64,000 nucleotides of DNA from assembly GCA_018881555.1 (NCBI GenBank), contig JACAXG010000021.1:7568245-7632244 (forward strand), in the 5' to 3' direction. The translations under genes and the position numbers were made by a program. Positions 1 to 11,800 of this stretch are shown here, one piece after another. The notes beneath the pieces were generated by a model. It saw only the letters and a list, made by a program, of their open reading frames with translations. It was not told the DNA's origin and ran no database searches. The stretch comes from Amblyornis subalaris. Lineage: Eukaryota; Chordata; Aves; Passeriformes; Ptilonorhynchidae. How positions within the stretch are numbered: position 1 is the stretch's first letter; each line of letters starts with the position of its first letter.

Positions 1-676
1 AGGAGATAAAAGGTAATTAGAATTAATCAGGAAGTGCTGTTATGTTACTATGGCAGAGAACTGACAGAAATACTTGCAATTTTCAGATTTTACATAATTC
101 AGAAAATAAGGATCAATGTGTTTTGAATTTTTCAAAATTTCTTTTATTAATACTATCTGATTGCCCTTGCTTTTCTATGTGAAAAATATTTTGTGTGAAG
201 AGTAGTATATGATTGCTTTTCCAGAAGTATGTTTTTTATTTGCTTTGTCATATTTTTCTTTGTTAGCTTCTTTTAAAGTGACCTTTTTTTTATTAGAACT
301 TTATGAAAGAGAAGAAGTGGCTTGATAAAAGGAGGAGTGGTTCTTCAATCCCTATTTTAGATGCCTCTGTATTTCTAAGGACCTATTCCCCCCAAAAATT
401 GGCAAACATTTATAATATGTTGCAGCAATAATAATTCCTATCTGCCCTCTTTGCTCTTCTTTCTCAAAGAGGACACAGATATCCTGAAGTTACTATTTTT
501 TTATTTTGTTGCATGGAAAAAAACATTATTTAAAGAGAACAAAATTTAGCTCAGGCCATCTGCCCAAGTTTTCCTTTTAGTTTTCCTGCAGGTTTTCCAA
601 TCCATCCTACACTCTATGCTTTTAGAGCTACATTGCTAACGTTATTTGAGCTTGGTTGGCTTTTTTTTTTAAGAGA

Positions 677-692
677 ATTTGCATATGCAAAT
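677..692. promoter_or_regulatory. Palindromic double octamer (POU-factor) motif
   Basis: ATTTGCATATGCAAAT is a perfect 16-bp palindrome made of two abutting octamer motifs (ATTTGCAT and its complement ATGCAAAT). The octamer is the known binding site of POU-domain factors, and abutting octamers can bind POU dimers. Two smaller inverted repeats follow within 60 bases: GGATAT/ATATCC (717-731) and ATTGC/GCAAT (737-751). What is seen is the symmetry; binding is inferred. Confidence 0.45.
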
Positions 693-1078
693 AAATATGC
701 TTGAAGTTATTTTGAGGGATATGCAATATCCTTATTATTGCTATTTGCAATAAGCCTGAGGAAAGCAGGGTGCAAGGGTATTTTTCCTATTCATAACCTC
801 TTTCCCAGGGTGAATGGTGTGTCATCAAGAACTTAGTAATATCTGCAACTCAAATAATCTCATTTCTTCTTATCTGCTACTAAAAATTGAGACGAGGGAC
901 ATTTTTTCTGTTCATTGGTAGTGCGGTTTTGTTTTACCCCAAAGTACCATTTTTTTATTCTAGGGGGAAATAGGTTTGCATTTCTACGTTAATTACCTTA
1001 TTTAATGGCTTGAAAAACCAAGACCTTGATTTCTTGAGCATGTATTTTCCAGGTATATTAGCTATTTAAAGATCCTCA

Positions 1079-1102
1079 CTCCCTTCCTCCCTCCCTCCTT
1101 CA
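1079..1102. repeat. Pyrimidine-rich CCCT/CCTCC tract
   Basis: An uninterrupted C/T run of short CCTCC and CCCTCC units. The complementary strand is G-rich with GGG-A-GGG spacing, so a weak quadruplex or triplex is possible. It is a low-complexity tract with no other signal. Confidence 0.6.
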
Positions 1103-1105
1103 TTT

Positions 1106-4100
1106 TGAAATTTCTCTTCCCTGATTATTGCTCCATGGCTCATTACTATTCATATAGAGTTGTCCTCTTGCTGCTTCTTGTATGTCTGCAAGGACACACA
1201 TTAGATAGTTAAGACAGCAACTGAATGATCTGAATAATAATGTGAAATACAAGATCTAGAAATAAACCATATAAACAGGAAAAATTACTGCAGCTTTGGA
1301 ATGGCTAATTATATTGCACTTCATGTATTTTATGGTACATCCTATTTGATATCTAATTATAAGTACATTTCCTATGCAATCTTCTTAATTTCTCAAGACC
1401 TTGTTCTGTCACCCGTACTCTCAGTGAATAGTTCCTTTAAATGGTACCTATTTGCTATTGTCTGCTGCAGAAGAGAGCATTAATCAGCTGTGCTGGAAAT
1501 TGCCAGCTATGTTATGTATTAGCCAATTTAGCCTGGATGATATGCACAGCCTTTAAAAAAAATCTATCACCTTTCCTGATTTTGCTCGCTGACACTGGTT
1601 ATGTTGGATTTCAGAAGGAAATGTGGGAGGCACTGAACTCCTCTGGTTTCCACTGTAATTTCTGTACGAGTTCAGTAAGGCATCTGTGCTCCTACTGCTG
1701 CATGTGTCACCTTGCCCATGTATTTTCTTTTGGCAAGGCCCATCAGCTGAACACTTTAGGCTATCACAGGGGCTACCTTCCACTTGTCATGTAAGTGGAT
1801 TTTCAGTGAGAGATAAAAATCTAAATTAAAGCATGTCCTGGTCTGTTGCAATCATCTCTGTAAAGGAGCAAGAGAGCCATGCCGTGTGCCAAGGAATGAC
1901 TCCAGTAGAACACCTGGGATGCAGAAGTAGTACAACAGAGAACATTTCTCTTTGATAACAGGAGAGGAACTTGTAAGCATGGCTGAAATTTATCTCTTGG
2001 TGACAATTAGTAAACCATAGAGAAGTCTGTTCTTAGATTCCTGCCTGGAGATGTAATCATAGTACAACTACCAGGAAAATCAGCAATCCTGGCTTTTGAT
2101 CCAGACAGTTTTGTAGGCTGGAGGATAGGTTGTGAAACTGGGAGAATAGAACGAAAAATTATCTCAGGTCAGTGCTGAATTGTTTTGAAAAAAACAGGAA
2201 GCATATTATGCAACTTTAAATCCGATATTTACTGTGCATTTCTGTATTTCTGTTTTTGTGCTGTCTAGTAGAATATGATGCATTTGAAGCTTTGTTCTAT
2301 ATTTCTTCAAGCATATGTTGCCAAGTTAGCCTACTGCCCCCAAAATTTTTGTTTCACTGAAATACAGGGAAAAGAAATTGGATAACAGGGAACATTCAGT
2401 GTATTAAGGGATTCACTAGATTCCACCATGACATTAAATTCTGGAATTACAAAGGTCTGTATACTATAGCTAGCATGAGATATATATGTAAATAATTGCC
2501 TTCTGAAATAATAATAGTAATCCCGTTCCTCTTCCTTTTCCCTTTAGTGAAAATTCATGAGCTTACACTTCTCTTTTATTTGTGAGCTCTTCACAGATTT
2601 TCTGAGATTGCTTGGAGATAGTTAAATTTAAGCAACAAGATCTGTATGCTGTAGCTAACATGATATTTCCCTCTTAGTGACTATTCCTTTTCACTTTGTA
2701 ATTTCCAGAAACTTTCAATCTTTGTCTTGTTATGTAAATTTCATTATCTCCAAGCAAAAAACTGACTCCACCCTATGTATCCTGTAATGAGTTAAAATTT
2801 CTACTTAAAATTTCTGAATCTCAGAATATTCCCTCAGTGGGAAGTCAGGGAACATATTTTCCAAGATATAACTATTACTGAGGTATGCAAATTGAAGAAA
2901 GGATGCATGTCCATCGAAAGAGAGAACTTCCAAAAGCCAGAGCTAGCAGGAACCTCAAGAACAAAGTGCTGGCATCAGGGAAGTTTTGGGGGAGTCAGCC
3001 TGAAACTTGGCTCACTACTGTTAAATCTAAAATTTGTACTGATCCTAGAGTCTTAAGGAGTACGTGTTGTTCACAATCTATAGTGTTGAGAATGGCATTC
3101 CTTTTCATAGGTGATTTGAAGTGTCTTTTGCAAGCCAGGACTGTCTTTCTTAATATTGTTTGTGTGTGCATGTTTGTTGGTTTGCTTGTTACTTTGGACC
3201 TGATTTCTGAAGTTTACATTGCACCACCTGTCAGTAAGTATTCCAAAACATAAGAAAAAAGCTGCCTTTTTGTAGTTAAATTCAGTTAATTTTAATTCAG
3301 CTGGAAAATAACGAGAGTGGTCTGTGTTGTATTTTGTGTTTTGAAAGTCCCGAAGTCATTCTGGAGCTTTAAAGGGGGTCCTGAATTTTAACAGTGTTAT
3401 CAAAGGTTACCAAGTTTATCCATTTTCAGGGCTTCACACTAGGGGAGTTAAAAGGCTTTTCATCCTGATCCCTTCTGTTATTTGCAGTTGAATTTAAGAC
3501 TGTTGAACTACAATACTAGCTGTAAACTGGATTTTCTGCTGATTTTGTTCTTCATAAGTGAGTTTAAGTCTTGCTTATGAATGTTTGATAAAAAGAAACA
3601 AAACTCTCAAAATGTATCTGGTATTCTCTGTNTGGAGTTGCTGTCCACATAAAGGTAAAAAATGAACGTGAGCAAAACTTTATTTCTGAAAGATTATTTT
3701 TCAAGTACTTGCAAGATTACTTTCAAGTGTACATAATAATTCTGCATCGATAATTACGTCCAGGTTTTAATTAAGCTTGTTCTTATTCTGGTGCATCTAC
3801 TGTGGTATTTCGTCTTGGATGGGCCACGGTTCAGAAGCAGACCCACAGAATCCCNACAGATACCACGGACTTCACAGATATCCACTGTTCTTCACAGTGC
3901 TGCCTAGGGTTGTTTTGGAGAAAATACTCCAGATTCACCCTGACTTTGTTCTTCTGTGCCTCACAGAAAAAGCTGAAAATGCCTGCCAGCTGTTTTCCCT
4001 TCCATCTACTCCTACACATTGTGAAGGTTGTTTCTGGAACTATTTCAACAAGCTTGTACATACGGCTTTCTGTTAGATGGGATCAATAATTCCTATAATA

Positions 4101-4600
4101 ACAGCTGAATCCTCTTATCATCTCAGGTGACCCTGGGAAATCCTTACATTATCAAAAAGACTGATTGTGCAGAATTTGCAAAAATAATTTACCTTGGTAT
4201 TATTGGTATGTTGTCATGGTGTCATGAATAGCATATCCACAGGTTCTTATTTCCAGAAAGTATTTAATGGGAGTGTAATATAGTTTGTAAATATATCTAG
4301 ATTAAATGAAAATTATGCAGAAATTTACAGAAGTCTCAGCTCAAATGAATTACTCATTTCAGTGGTGTTTTTCAAGTACAAGGATTCAGAGCAAGAGCTG
4401 AATTTACCGAAACAGAATGTGTTAAGATGCCATAGGTTGCAAGCTTGCAAAGTAGCTTTTCAAAAGTTTCTGCCAGGGAATTTCAGCTGTGTGGTACAGG
4501 TAGCCTTTGGCTGAGCAAACAAAACAGAGACACCGGCTACTCCCTTCTGCCCTGTTGCCACCCCCCACACCCCTCAACTGCTTCCTGTGACCTGCACCAG
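1106..4600. other. Unremarkable AT-rich intron
   Basis: I see no exon, repeat family or RNA gene here. Open frames such as 1,441-1,794 (+) and 2,885-3,253 (+) encode no recognisable protein and have no splice or codon support. Confidence 0.6.
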
Positions 4601-4629
4601 CACCAGCCTGCAAACCCTCTGGACAGTGC

Positions 4630-4880
4630 AGCTGCTGCGGCTCCACCGCGGCAAATGTGATTACCTCAGTGGAGAACGCCTTTTAGGGAGCAGTGTTATT
4701 GATTCCCGAATAATGGCCCTTTTATCTTTCACTTATTTTTCAGCTTTCAGCGATTGGCTTTTCCTTATTATTGCTCCCATGGACCTATTTCAAAACCAGA
4801 ACAATAGTTGTAGTTCAGCAGAAATAAATGGCAAGGAGCAACCTCTGTCTATGAATAATGAAGCAGCAAATGAAGGATTT
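4630..4880. promoter_or_regulatory. Conserved-element-like block
   Basis: This block has a mixed, non-repetitive composition unlike the surrounding AT-rich intron. It contains a reverse CCAAT motif (GATTGGC, about 4,751-4,757), a SOX-type motif AACAATAG (4,800-4,807), ATTA-type cores and an adjacent GC-richer shoulder (4,560-4,660). That texture is typical of vertebrate conserved non-coding elements, but conservation cannot be seen from one sequence. Confidence 0.3.
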
Positions 4881-7800
4881 GGTCTGTAAAATCAGTAAAT
4901 ATATTGATGGGAAGGACAGGAAGGAATTAAACACTTGTGACTCTACGTAAACCATCTTAATTCTATGAAAGAAACAGTTTGGTTTTTAAAGGTATTTGAA
5001 GACAGATTTCTGAGTACCATTGCTAAAAAAAAAAAAAGTACTGATTGTTACAGATTACAGACTTGTAGTAGACTTTACATGGCTTTTCTATACCTCCCAG
5101 AACTATGCTGGGAGAGCTGTTTCTGCCACTGGCCACAGAACTTCTTGGGCTCAGAAGCTCTGAGCACAAGAGCCCTGAAGCTTTGTGCTTTCAGAAATAT
5201 GGTCGCTTCACAGTGACAACTAATTTTTTTAAATACTTTGCCGTAACTAAAAGAAATTCTCCCTGCCCCTCAGCAAGCAGCTTTCTGCATCATCTCACCA
5301 GTCCTAGTTTATATCCTTATTCAACTAATTGTAGACCAAATGCTCTTCAACTTTTTCATGACAAAATGATATTCTGACCTTTTACTCTCTTCTCATTCCC
5401 AGTGGCCTTCCTTTCACTGGTATTTTTACTAGTCCTTTTAGGTTTAGTCAAGCTATGTTGCATGGACTTCGATAACCTTAAGGTTAACCTTCACAAAGAG
5501 AAATATCTTATCTCTCCTGTGAGATTTTCAGTAAAAGTGACGAGCAGTATGTTGTAAGGATGAGTTATGTGGCACAGGCATATGCTAAGTAGGATCTGAA
5601 CTAGGACTGTCAGTATTCCCCATGGGTACTCACCAACAGGATAGTGAGAACCGTGTTTTCTAAACGTGTTTTCTATGTTTGATGGTTTTGAGTCGAACCC
5701 TGTCCCTCTGACGAACATCTATCAGCTGTAAACCCAAGCTGGACATACTGTGACAGAAACCTAGCAGAGCAAGGAACTTCATGTAAAATGCCACTGCTCT
5801 GTATTAAGGTACTAGATTGAATGGTTTTTCCTTTCCAGCTGAAGAAAAGTACAGCGCTAGCAATTAGTGGGATAGTGCTGTGGGGGGAGGGTGGAAAAGG
5901 AATGCTGTTCTATACTAGTGCTAAAAGCAGAGATAAGGACTGCATGAATGCTGGTTATCAAGGTGGGGTTAACCCTGCCTGATAGCCTGCCTGGCAATTT
6001 GCAAAATTCGTGTTCTGTTTCTGATAGACTTGGAGAACAGTCTGTGAACCAAGCTGGGGTATGTGCTGCTGCAAAATTTCATGAGCTTTTGCCTGTATTC
6101 AACAGCAGCTGAAATCACTTGAATATCACTGACGTTTTGTGGGGTTAAAGTCAGGTCAGAGTTTAACCTTATAAATGAAATACTGTTCATGCTTTCTCCA
6201 CATTAGATCATTACAACATATGTATTTCATGGATATATGAGATGGACTTGAACAGAGTGGATGGAAGTAGAAATGATTTCTCTTCTGATAAGAAGCAGCT
6301 CTGTCACCTTGAGAATGCAGAACTGGGACATTTTTTCCTTTTTGGGAATTGCAAGTAATAGAATCTCATTATTATTTCTAAGAGTGGCAGTTATTGCTTG
6401 GGAAAGGTGATACATTGCTTTGGTTTTTTTTAGTTTGACCTTCCTATGCCATGTGGCTGGATCACAGTGGAGTGCTGGGAGGTCTGGAGATGGCACTGAT
6501 ATGTGGCAAAAATCTATCAGAGATTTAGAGATTAATACAGCACAAATGTAGGAAATATTCAGTGATTTTATTATCACAGGGTACTTCCATCTTTTATATA
6601 ATTTTCCGAAGAATAACATCCTTCTATGAAATTCTTTGTGCCATAGCAATCCATCCTGTTTTTAATCACAGGGTTCTGAGGAATAATTAATAATGTAATT
6701 GTTCTGTCCTCTAAGACATGAACTAGAAAAGCTTTCTAAACTTGGAGATTGGAAGTTCTTCTGCAGAATTAAACTTCTTAAGAAACTTCTGATTTTCACA
6801 TAATGGGGATGACAGTTTGAAAAAGGCAATAAATAATTTTTTAATCAAAAACGAGATGACTGCAGTTTCAAGTTGTAAACACAATGCAGAGCAGTTAGAA
6901 AGTGTGTGATAATCCTAGAATGATTACTTTCCACTGCAGCAGGTTTTTCTGTAGGTGTTACTGAATTTAGTTTGATTAATCTGAGAAGTACCCATTTAGT
7001 GTTAGTCTAATACTGAAAATTACGTTTGATACCACAAGCACAAAAGCATCCTGTCATCTTTCTTGTCTTTTGAGTAGCTCCCCAAGCAAGTCAGTTGTCA
7101 ATATGAAAATTATAGAGCATAGTAAAGAAGGACTTGAAGAAGAAGAACTTAGTTCCATATATAAACAAAACAGAACAAACAGGATATGTTGATTCCTGAG
7201 GTGAATTAGCATTGTAATAAGTAAAGATGAGATAATTCACTGATGGACACACTGCTGCTGGCAGTCACAGGGTTATGGTGCCTACTTCTTTTGTACTTTG
7301 TGGTTGGGTTTGGTGCTACATTTTAGCAGGGTTTATGTGGCCTCANGTGGGTTGTAGCTGAGCAGGAATCAGTGGCCATTGTTGAAATAACCAGGCTTAT
7401 AGGAGTTAAGCTGCAGTTTTAAAAGTGTTTGTCCTTCTCTAGGCAGATCTTCAGTGAAATGAAAATTGGGTTGAAAAAATGTTATTGCTACGTAATAAGC
7501 CATAGAATGCTCTACTGGAACAGCAAAACTTAGAAATATTGCAGTGGATGTAAAGCACCAAACATATATATATAAATATGTCACTTGCTGTGGCAAAAAG
7601 AAAATAGAGATATTTGTGTTTGTCATGACTGATTTACCACATGAAATTTTGAGACAATGCAGAAAAGAGTACAGAGCATCAGATAATATTATAGAAGTGT
7701 TAGCCAGTTTTAATTAAGGAGCATTCTTGCTCTGCTCCAGCCTTGCTTGTATGTCTTCCCAGGCTTTCAAGGAGATTTACCAGGCTCTTTTTGTAGCAAT

Positions 7801-8414
7801 TCTAACTTGGGGGTTTTGTTTAAGTTTCTTACATCACCATTTCTTACCGGTGGTAGGGTGGGTTGGCCCTATAGGGCACCAAGGAGGTGAGGAGTTAAGT
7901 CCTGTCCCCGAGTGCCAGACACCCCAGAGATGCTGCCAGCAATCGAACTGTAGGGCTTAATAGAGCAGTGGGAGCTTCTTGAAGGGGCAGGGGCTGCTAA
8001 CAAGGCTGATAGGCTCCATGAACTTCATTCCTGGTAGCTGGAGGACAAGCCGCGAGCAGACAGAGGCTTGGTGTGGAGTTGGTGGTACAGGCAGAGATGA
8101 ACAAGCTAGGCTGAAGTAGTTAGAGACCAATATGCAGCACTACCTCTCTACAAAGTGGCAATGACCTGTTGGCCAAAGGAAGTTTTTGAAGAAAGAAGCA
8201 TTAAGTGTGAGATGTAGGTCCCTGCCTGCCAGCTGCCTCATCTGCCTGAAGGGCAACCTATCCCAAAGTCTATGTGTGTGAGAGCTGGCACAGGCTCTTG
8301 GGCACTTGCTGGCATTCATCAATGAAATCCTGTGCTTTGCTCCTTCATGGTGTAAGTCCAGCTCCTTGGTGCCTTGTGCAGCCCCTGGTAGCAGGTTTAG
8401 GCTGTGCCAGCCTG
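4881..8414. other. Intron without recognisable features
   Basis: AT-rich sequence with T-runs and no coding or repeat signal that I could identify. The 140-codon minus-strand frame at 6,227-6,649 resembles no known protein. Confidence 0.55.
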
Positions 8415-8830
8415 CGCTTGCCCCTGGTAGCCGCGGTTCCCGGGACAGCGGTGGCAGCGGGCGGAGCGCCGCGGCTGGGGCTCTGCTCGGTGGGTGCGGG
8501 GACGGCGTGAGGGCGGTGGGGAAGGAGCGGTGCCTGTGTGTTGCTCCCTGCGCCGTGCAGGGCTCACACCTCCGCGGCGGGCGCCGAATGTCGCGGCGCT
8601 CCCACGCCCCCGCCGGGTTTCCGCGGCGAGGCGGCGCAGGCCCCGGGGCCGCCCGCGGGTGCCGGGCTAGGCCGGGCCGGGCCCGGGGCGCTGCCCCTGC
8701 CAAACGGCGAGGCAGCTCCGCAGGGGCCGCGGGGAGGCACAGCCTCGGCCTGGGGCACGGCACAGCCCCGCAGAGCTGCCTGTCCCGTGGCAGAAGGGGA
8801 GAAAGGAAAGCTGCCGGGCAATACCGTGCG
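8415..8830. promoter_or_regulatory. Intragenic CpG island, candidate alternative or antisense promoter
   Basis: About 55 CpG dinucleotides fall within roughly 415 bases by hand count, with very high G+C, whereas the flanking intron has CpG only sporadically. There are repeated CCGCGG, GGCGCC-like and CCGGG motifs and no clear TATA box. In birds such an island generally marks an unmethylated promoter or a developmental regulatory element. It lies about 25 kb before the PRKCE exon, so it could drive a shorter PRKCE transcript, an antisense or divergent non-coding RNA, or act as an enhancer. Two open frames of about 200 codons overlap here on opposite strands (8,306-8,914 + and 8,140-8,763 -). 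Their arginine, proline, alanine and glycine richness is what GC-rich DNA gives by chance, so I do not call them genes. Confidence 0.7.
8657..8688 (+). other. G-quadruplex motif in the CpG island
   Basis: The + strand has successive runs GGG (8,657), GGG (8,664), GGG (8,674), GGG (8,679) and GGGG (8,685), separated by loops of 4, 7, 2 and 3 bases. This meets the usual G3+N1-7 rule with one spare G-run. C-runs between them could compete by hairpin pairing, so folding is plausible but not assured. Confidence 0.55.
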
Positions 8831-11800
8831 GAGGCACAGCATTCACAGACAACTTTAACTTCTTCTCTGGTGTCTTTTGTGTCTCAGGCTTTCAGTCCTA
8901 TGTCAACCTACTGAAAACACAGCCCAGTGCAGCAGTTAGGTATTGCCGGGCGTTTCAAGGTCTGCTTTGGTAGTATAAAACCAAAATGTTTGGTTTTCTA
9001 GGGTGGCGTGTGGAATTAAATGTCTATTTAGATCAGTGATTTTGGAGTTTTCTATTCCATGTGTTTTCGTCTTAAATCTGATTTCTGCTGTAGATGTTCA
9101 TAATGGGAAGGATTAAACAAAATCATGGGAGAAAATTAGGGATTTTAAAGTAAAACTCATTTTATTAAAGAAGTTAAGCAGGTAGTAATCCATTTATACA
9201 TTTTATATTACTCTGTGTTTATAGATTAGAACTGTTCCTATTATATTTTTTAAATTTGCTTTGGGTGGGACNAAGAATATGAAACTAAAACTAGGAAAGC
9301 TTTCAGTTATTTTGTTTCTGGGAAGGGTATGTCTNGGACGTATTAAGTCTCATGTTGACCTTTGACAGGGCTAACAGGTTTTTGGACGGGAGTTGTAGTT
9401 TAAGTTGTTCTGTTTAGGCTAATAGCACAAATGTTTAATAAATTGTTTCCAAGTTGCTGTGGTAACACACTTACTTAATTTTCAAAAATAAATCTACTTT
9501 AAATNCTAACTTTTTAATTCAGCTATTGAGTAATGTTATTGAAAAGTTACCAGTTTATAACTTTTTAGAAAATTATTGTCGTGCAAGGTTAAAGGTAATC
9601 AGAAATGTTGTAAATAGTTAATTTTCATAGAAAGGAACAATGGATAATGATTTGAATTCTCATAGTTACCAAGGCGATTTAGAAGCACATGCTACTGATG
9701 GTCAAGTCCTGATGAGCTGCTTACATTTTTTTGAATCATCTGCTGCTTTCTGTTCCATTTTGTCTTTCCATAAGTTTGTTTGTCAGTGAAGAAAGGAAAT
9801 TTAAATTGTGACTCTTTGACTTCTGCTTGGAGCAAACGACCTTGTGGATAGCATATTTGTTTCAAATGAGATAGTTTTTGAGAATTTTTGAACAGAATTG
9901 CAGAATTGCTGCCTTTCCCTTAGCTTCGTANTTATTTATGTGTTTATTTATTTTAAATTTGGGAGGATAACTTTCTTCTTTATCCTCAAAATTGGCTTGA
10001 TAAGGTTGTTTAGGAAATAAGATATATACAGACATGTAAATCATGAAGAATTTTCCTTCTCTTTCAAGAATAATGCATTTCATGGAATAGAGAGTGCTTC
10101 CATGAAAGGCAAGACAATTATCAAAGGCCATGGGTAACCTTCTCAGAAGAGGCACTACCCTAAAAAGAGGGCAGTGAACATGGAAGTAATATTCATGGCA
10201 CCAGTCCAAAAGGCTATGATTTTTGTTTCATACTCCTACTCCTTTACCCAAAGAAGCCATATTTTTATTAATGAATGCTTTTGCTGTGTAGGTTTTTGGT
10301 GGGCTTTTTTGTTTTTGTTTTCAATTTTGCAGGGTTTAAAAAACCGATGAGTTGTAATTCTGCCAGTATTCCTGACTTTAACAATGCAGAAAGCCTTTCT
10401 ACCGAGTTTAATGGCAGGGAAGGTCCACGCCTTTCCAGCTTGGACCTGAAAATCCTTTCCTTCTTTTTTAATTGCCTTACAAAATGGCCTACTCCTGCAA
10501 ATCCCCTTTCTCACAATGTAGGATGACACAGATTCTCTCCAGGAAAGAAGTACAGACAGTCACGTTTGGAACAAAAAAAGCCAAAAAACTTTGGGTGGAA
10601 GCTTGAGAAACACCAAGTTGCTCTGAAAAGCAAAAGGATATTGAGTGTCCATATCAACTTGGGAGGGTGTTTGAGGGTGAGGGCCTTCCAGGTTGTGCTT
10701 GTTTGTGAAGGGGGTCATGCTTCCAACTCCACTGGGTGTTTCTGAACGTCTTATTGTATAAATTAAGAAAATAGATGGGGAAAGCAGGTGGAAATCTCTC
10801 TGGGGGATTTTGTTTTTAACTTGCTATAATGGTTTAATAGTTAGCAGTTAGAGCTAAGCAGGTGTTTTAAGAGCTCTTATTTAACAATTATCACTCATTT
10901 CCGGGCTTCCTGTTTGTTCAGGCTGCTGGAGAACATCACAAAATCAGCCAACTGCTCTCAAAACCTCTTTTAACTCTTTGTCATCCAGTGAAGCTGGAAA
11001 AACCCTCTGTCAAAGAGCCACGTGGTTGAAGGATGAAGGACGTAACACAGAACTGTTGTGGTGCAAAGACTGTGGCAAATGTAAACAAGGCTCTTGAAAA
11101 TTTTGAAATGCATAGGAGTATTGCATCACTGTGAAAAGATTGTATCCTTGTTTCATCTCTTTGATTAATAATTTGGGTTAGTTACAGGGAAGGAACTAAG
11201 GGAAGTTCATGGAGCTCATTCAGTTTGGTAGTTTTCCTTGGGTTTTTTATGTTTGGTTTATTTTTTTCTACTCTCTTAAGATTTTTCATTACTTATTGGC
11301 CCAGGACATGACAGACACATGAGGATTTATAAAGATGATGGCATTACTTAACCATCCTTCAAAATCTCATGTAATGCTCCAAGTATTCTTTGTCCTGAAT
11401 CATTATGATAAACTAGGATTTAGAACAAGTATTAGAAAGTTGTGAAAGATTTCCTTTTGTCTTTAGCAATTGCTGTTCTGTTGATAATATGCAAGTGATT
11501 TTTTCATCTACTCATAACTGTTGTTCCATAGATTAGTACTAAACTATGGGGAAAGCATGGTCTTAATCAAGATTTTAAAATTAAAACACTGAGACCACTC
11601 TGGAGTTTGATTTTTGGACACAGAGTAAACTAAGTTTGTGAGGGCTTTTTTGATTAGTCCTGTAACAGGGCTTATTGTCAAATGGCTCAGGTTAATATTT
11701 ATTCATAAAATCAAATAAAAGTCAGCAGTTATTTTCTGGGGCACACGTATAGTCTGCTTACTGCATATGTCTGTTTTTCAAGCAAGGAGTCTTTAAGAAA

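Noticed and set aside
1441..1794. 117-codon + frame with many cysteines
   Set aside because: No recognisable domain, no splice or start context, and similar frames are expected by chance in 64 kb of six-frame reading.
2885..3253. 122-codon + frame ending in a hydrophobic stretch
   Set aside because: Apparent membrane-like tail is due to T-rich codons. No homology recognised.
6227..6649. 140-codon minus-strand frame
   Set aside because: No recognisable protein, no retroposed-gene hallmarks such as a poly(A) tail.
8140..8914. Overlapping open frames of about 200 codons on both strands
   Set aside because: They lie over the CpG island where stop codons are scarce, are low-complexity (R, P, A, G), oppose each other, and match no known protein. 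Composition explains them.
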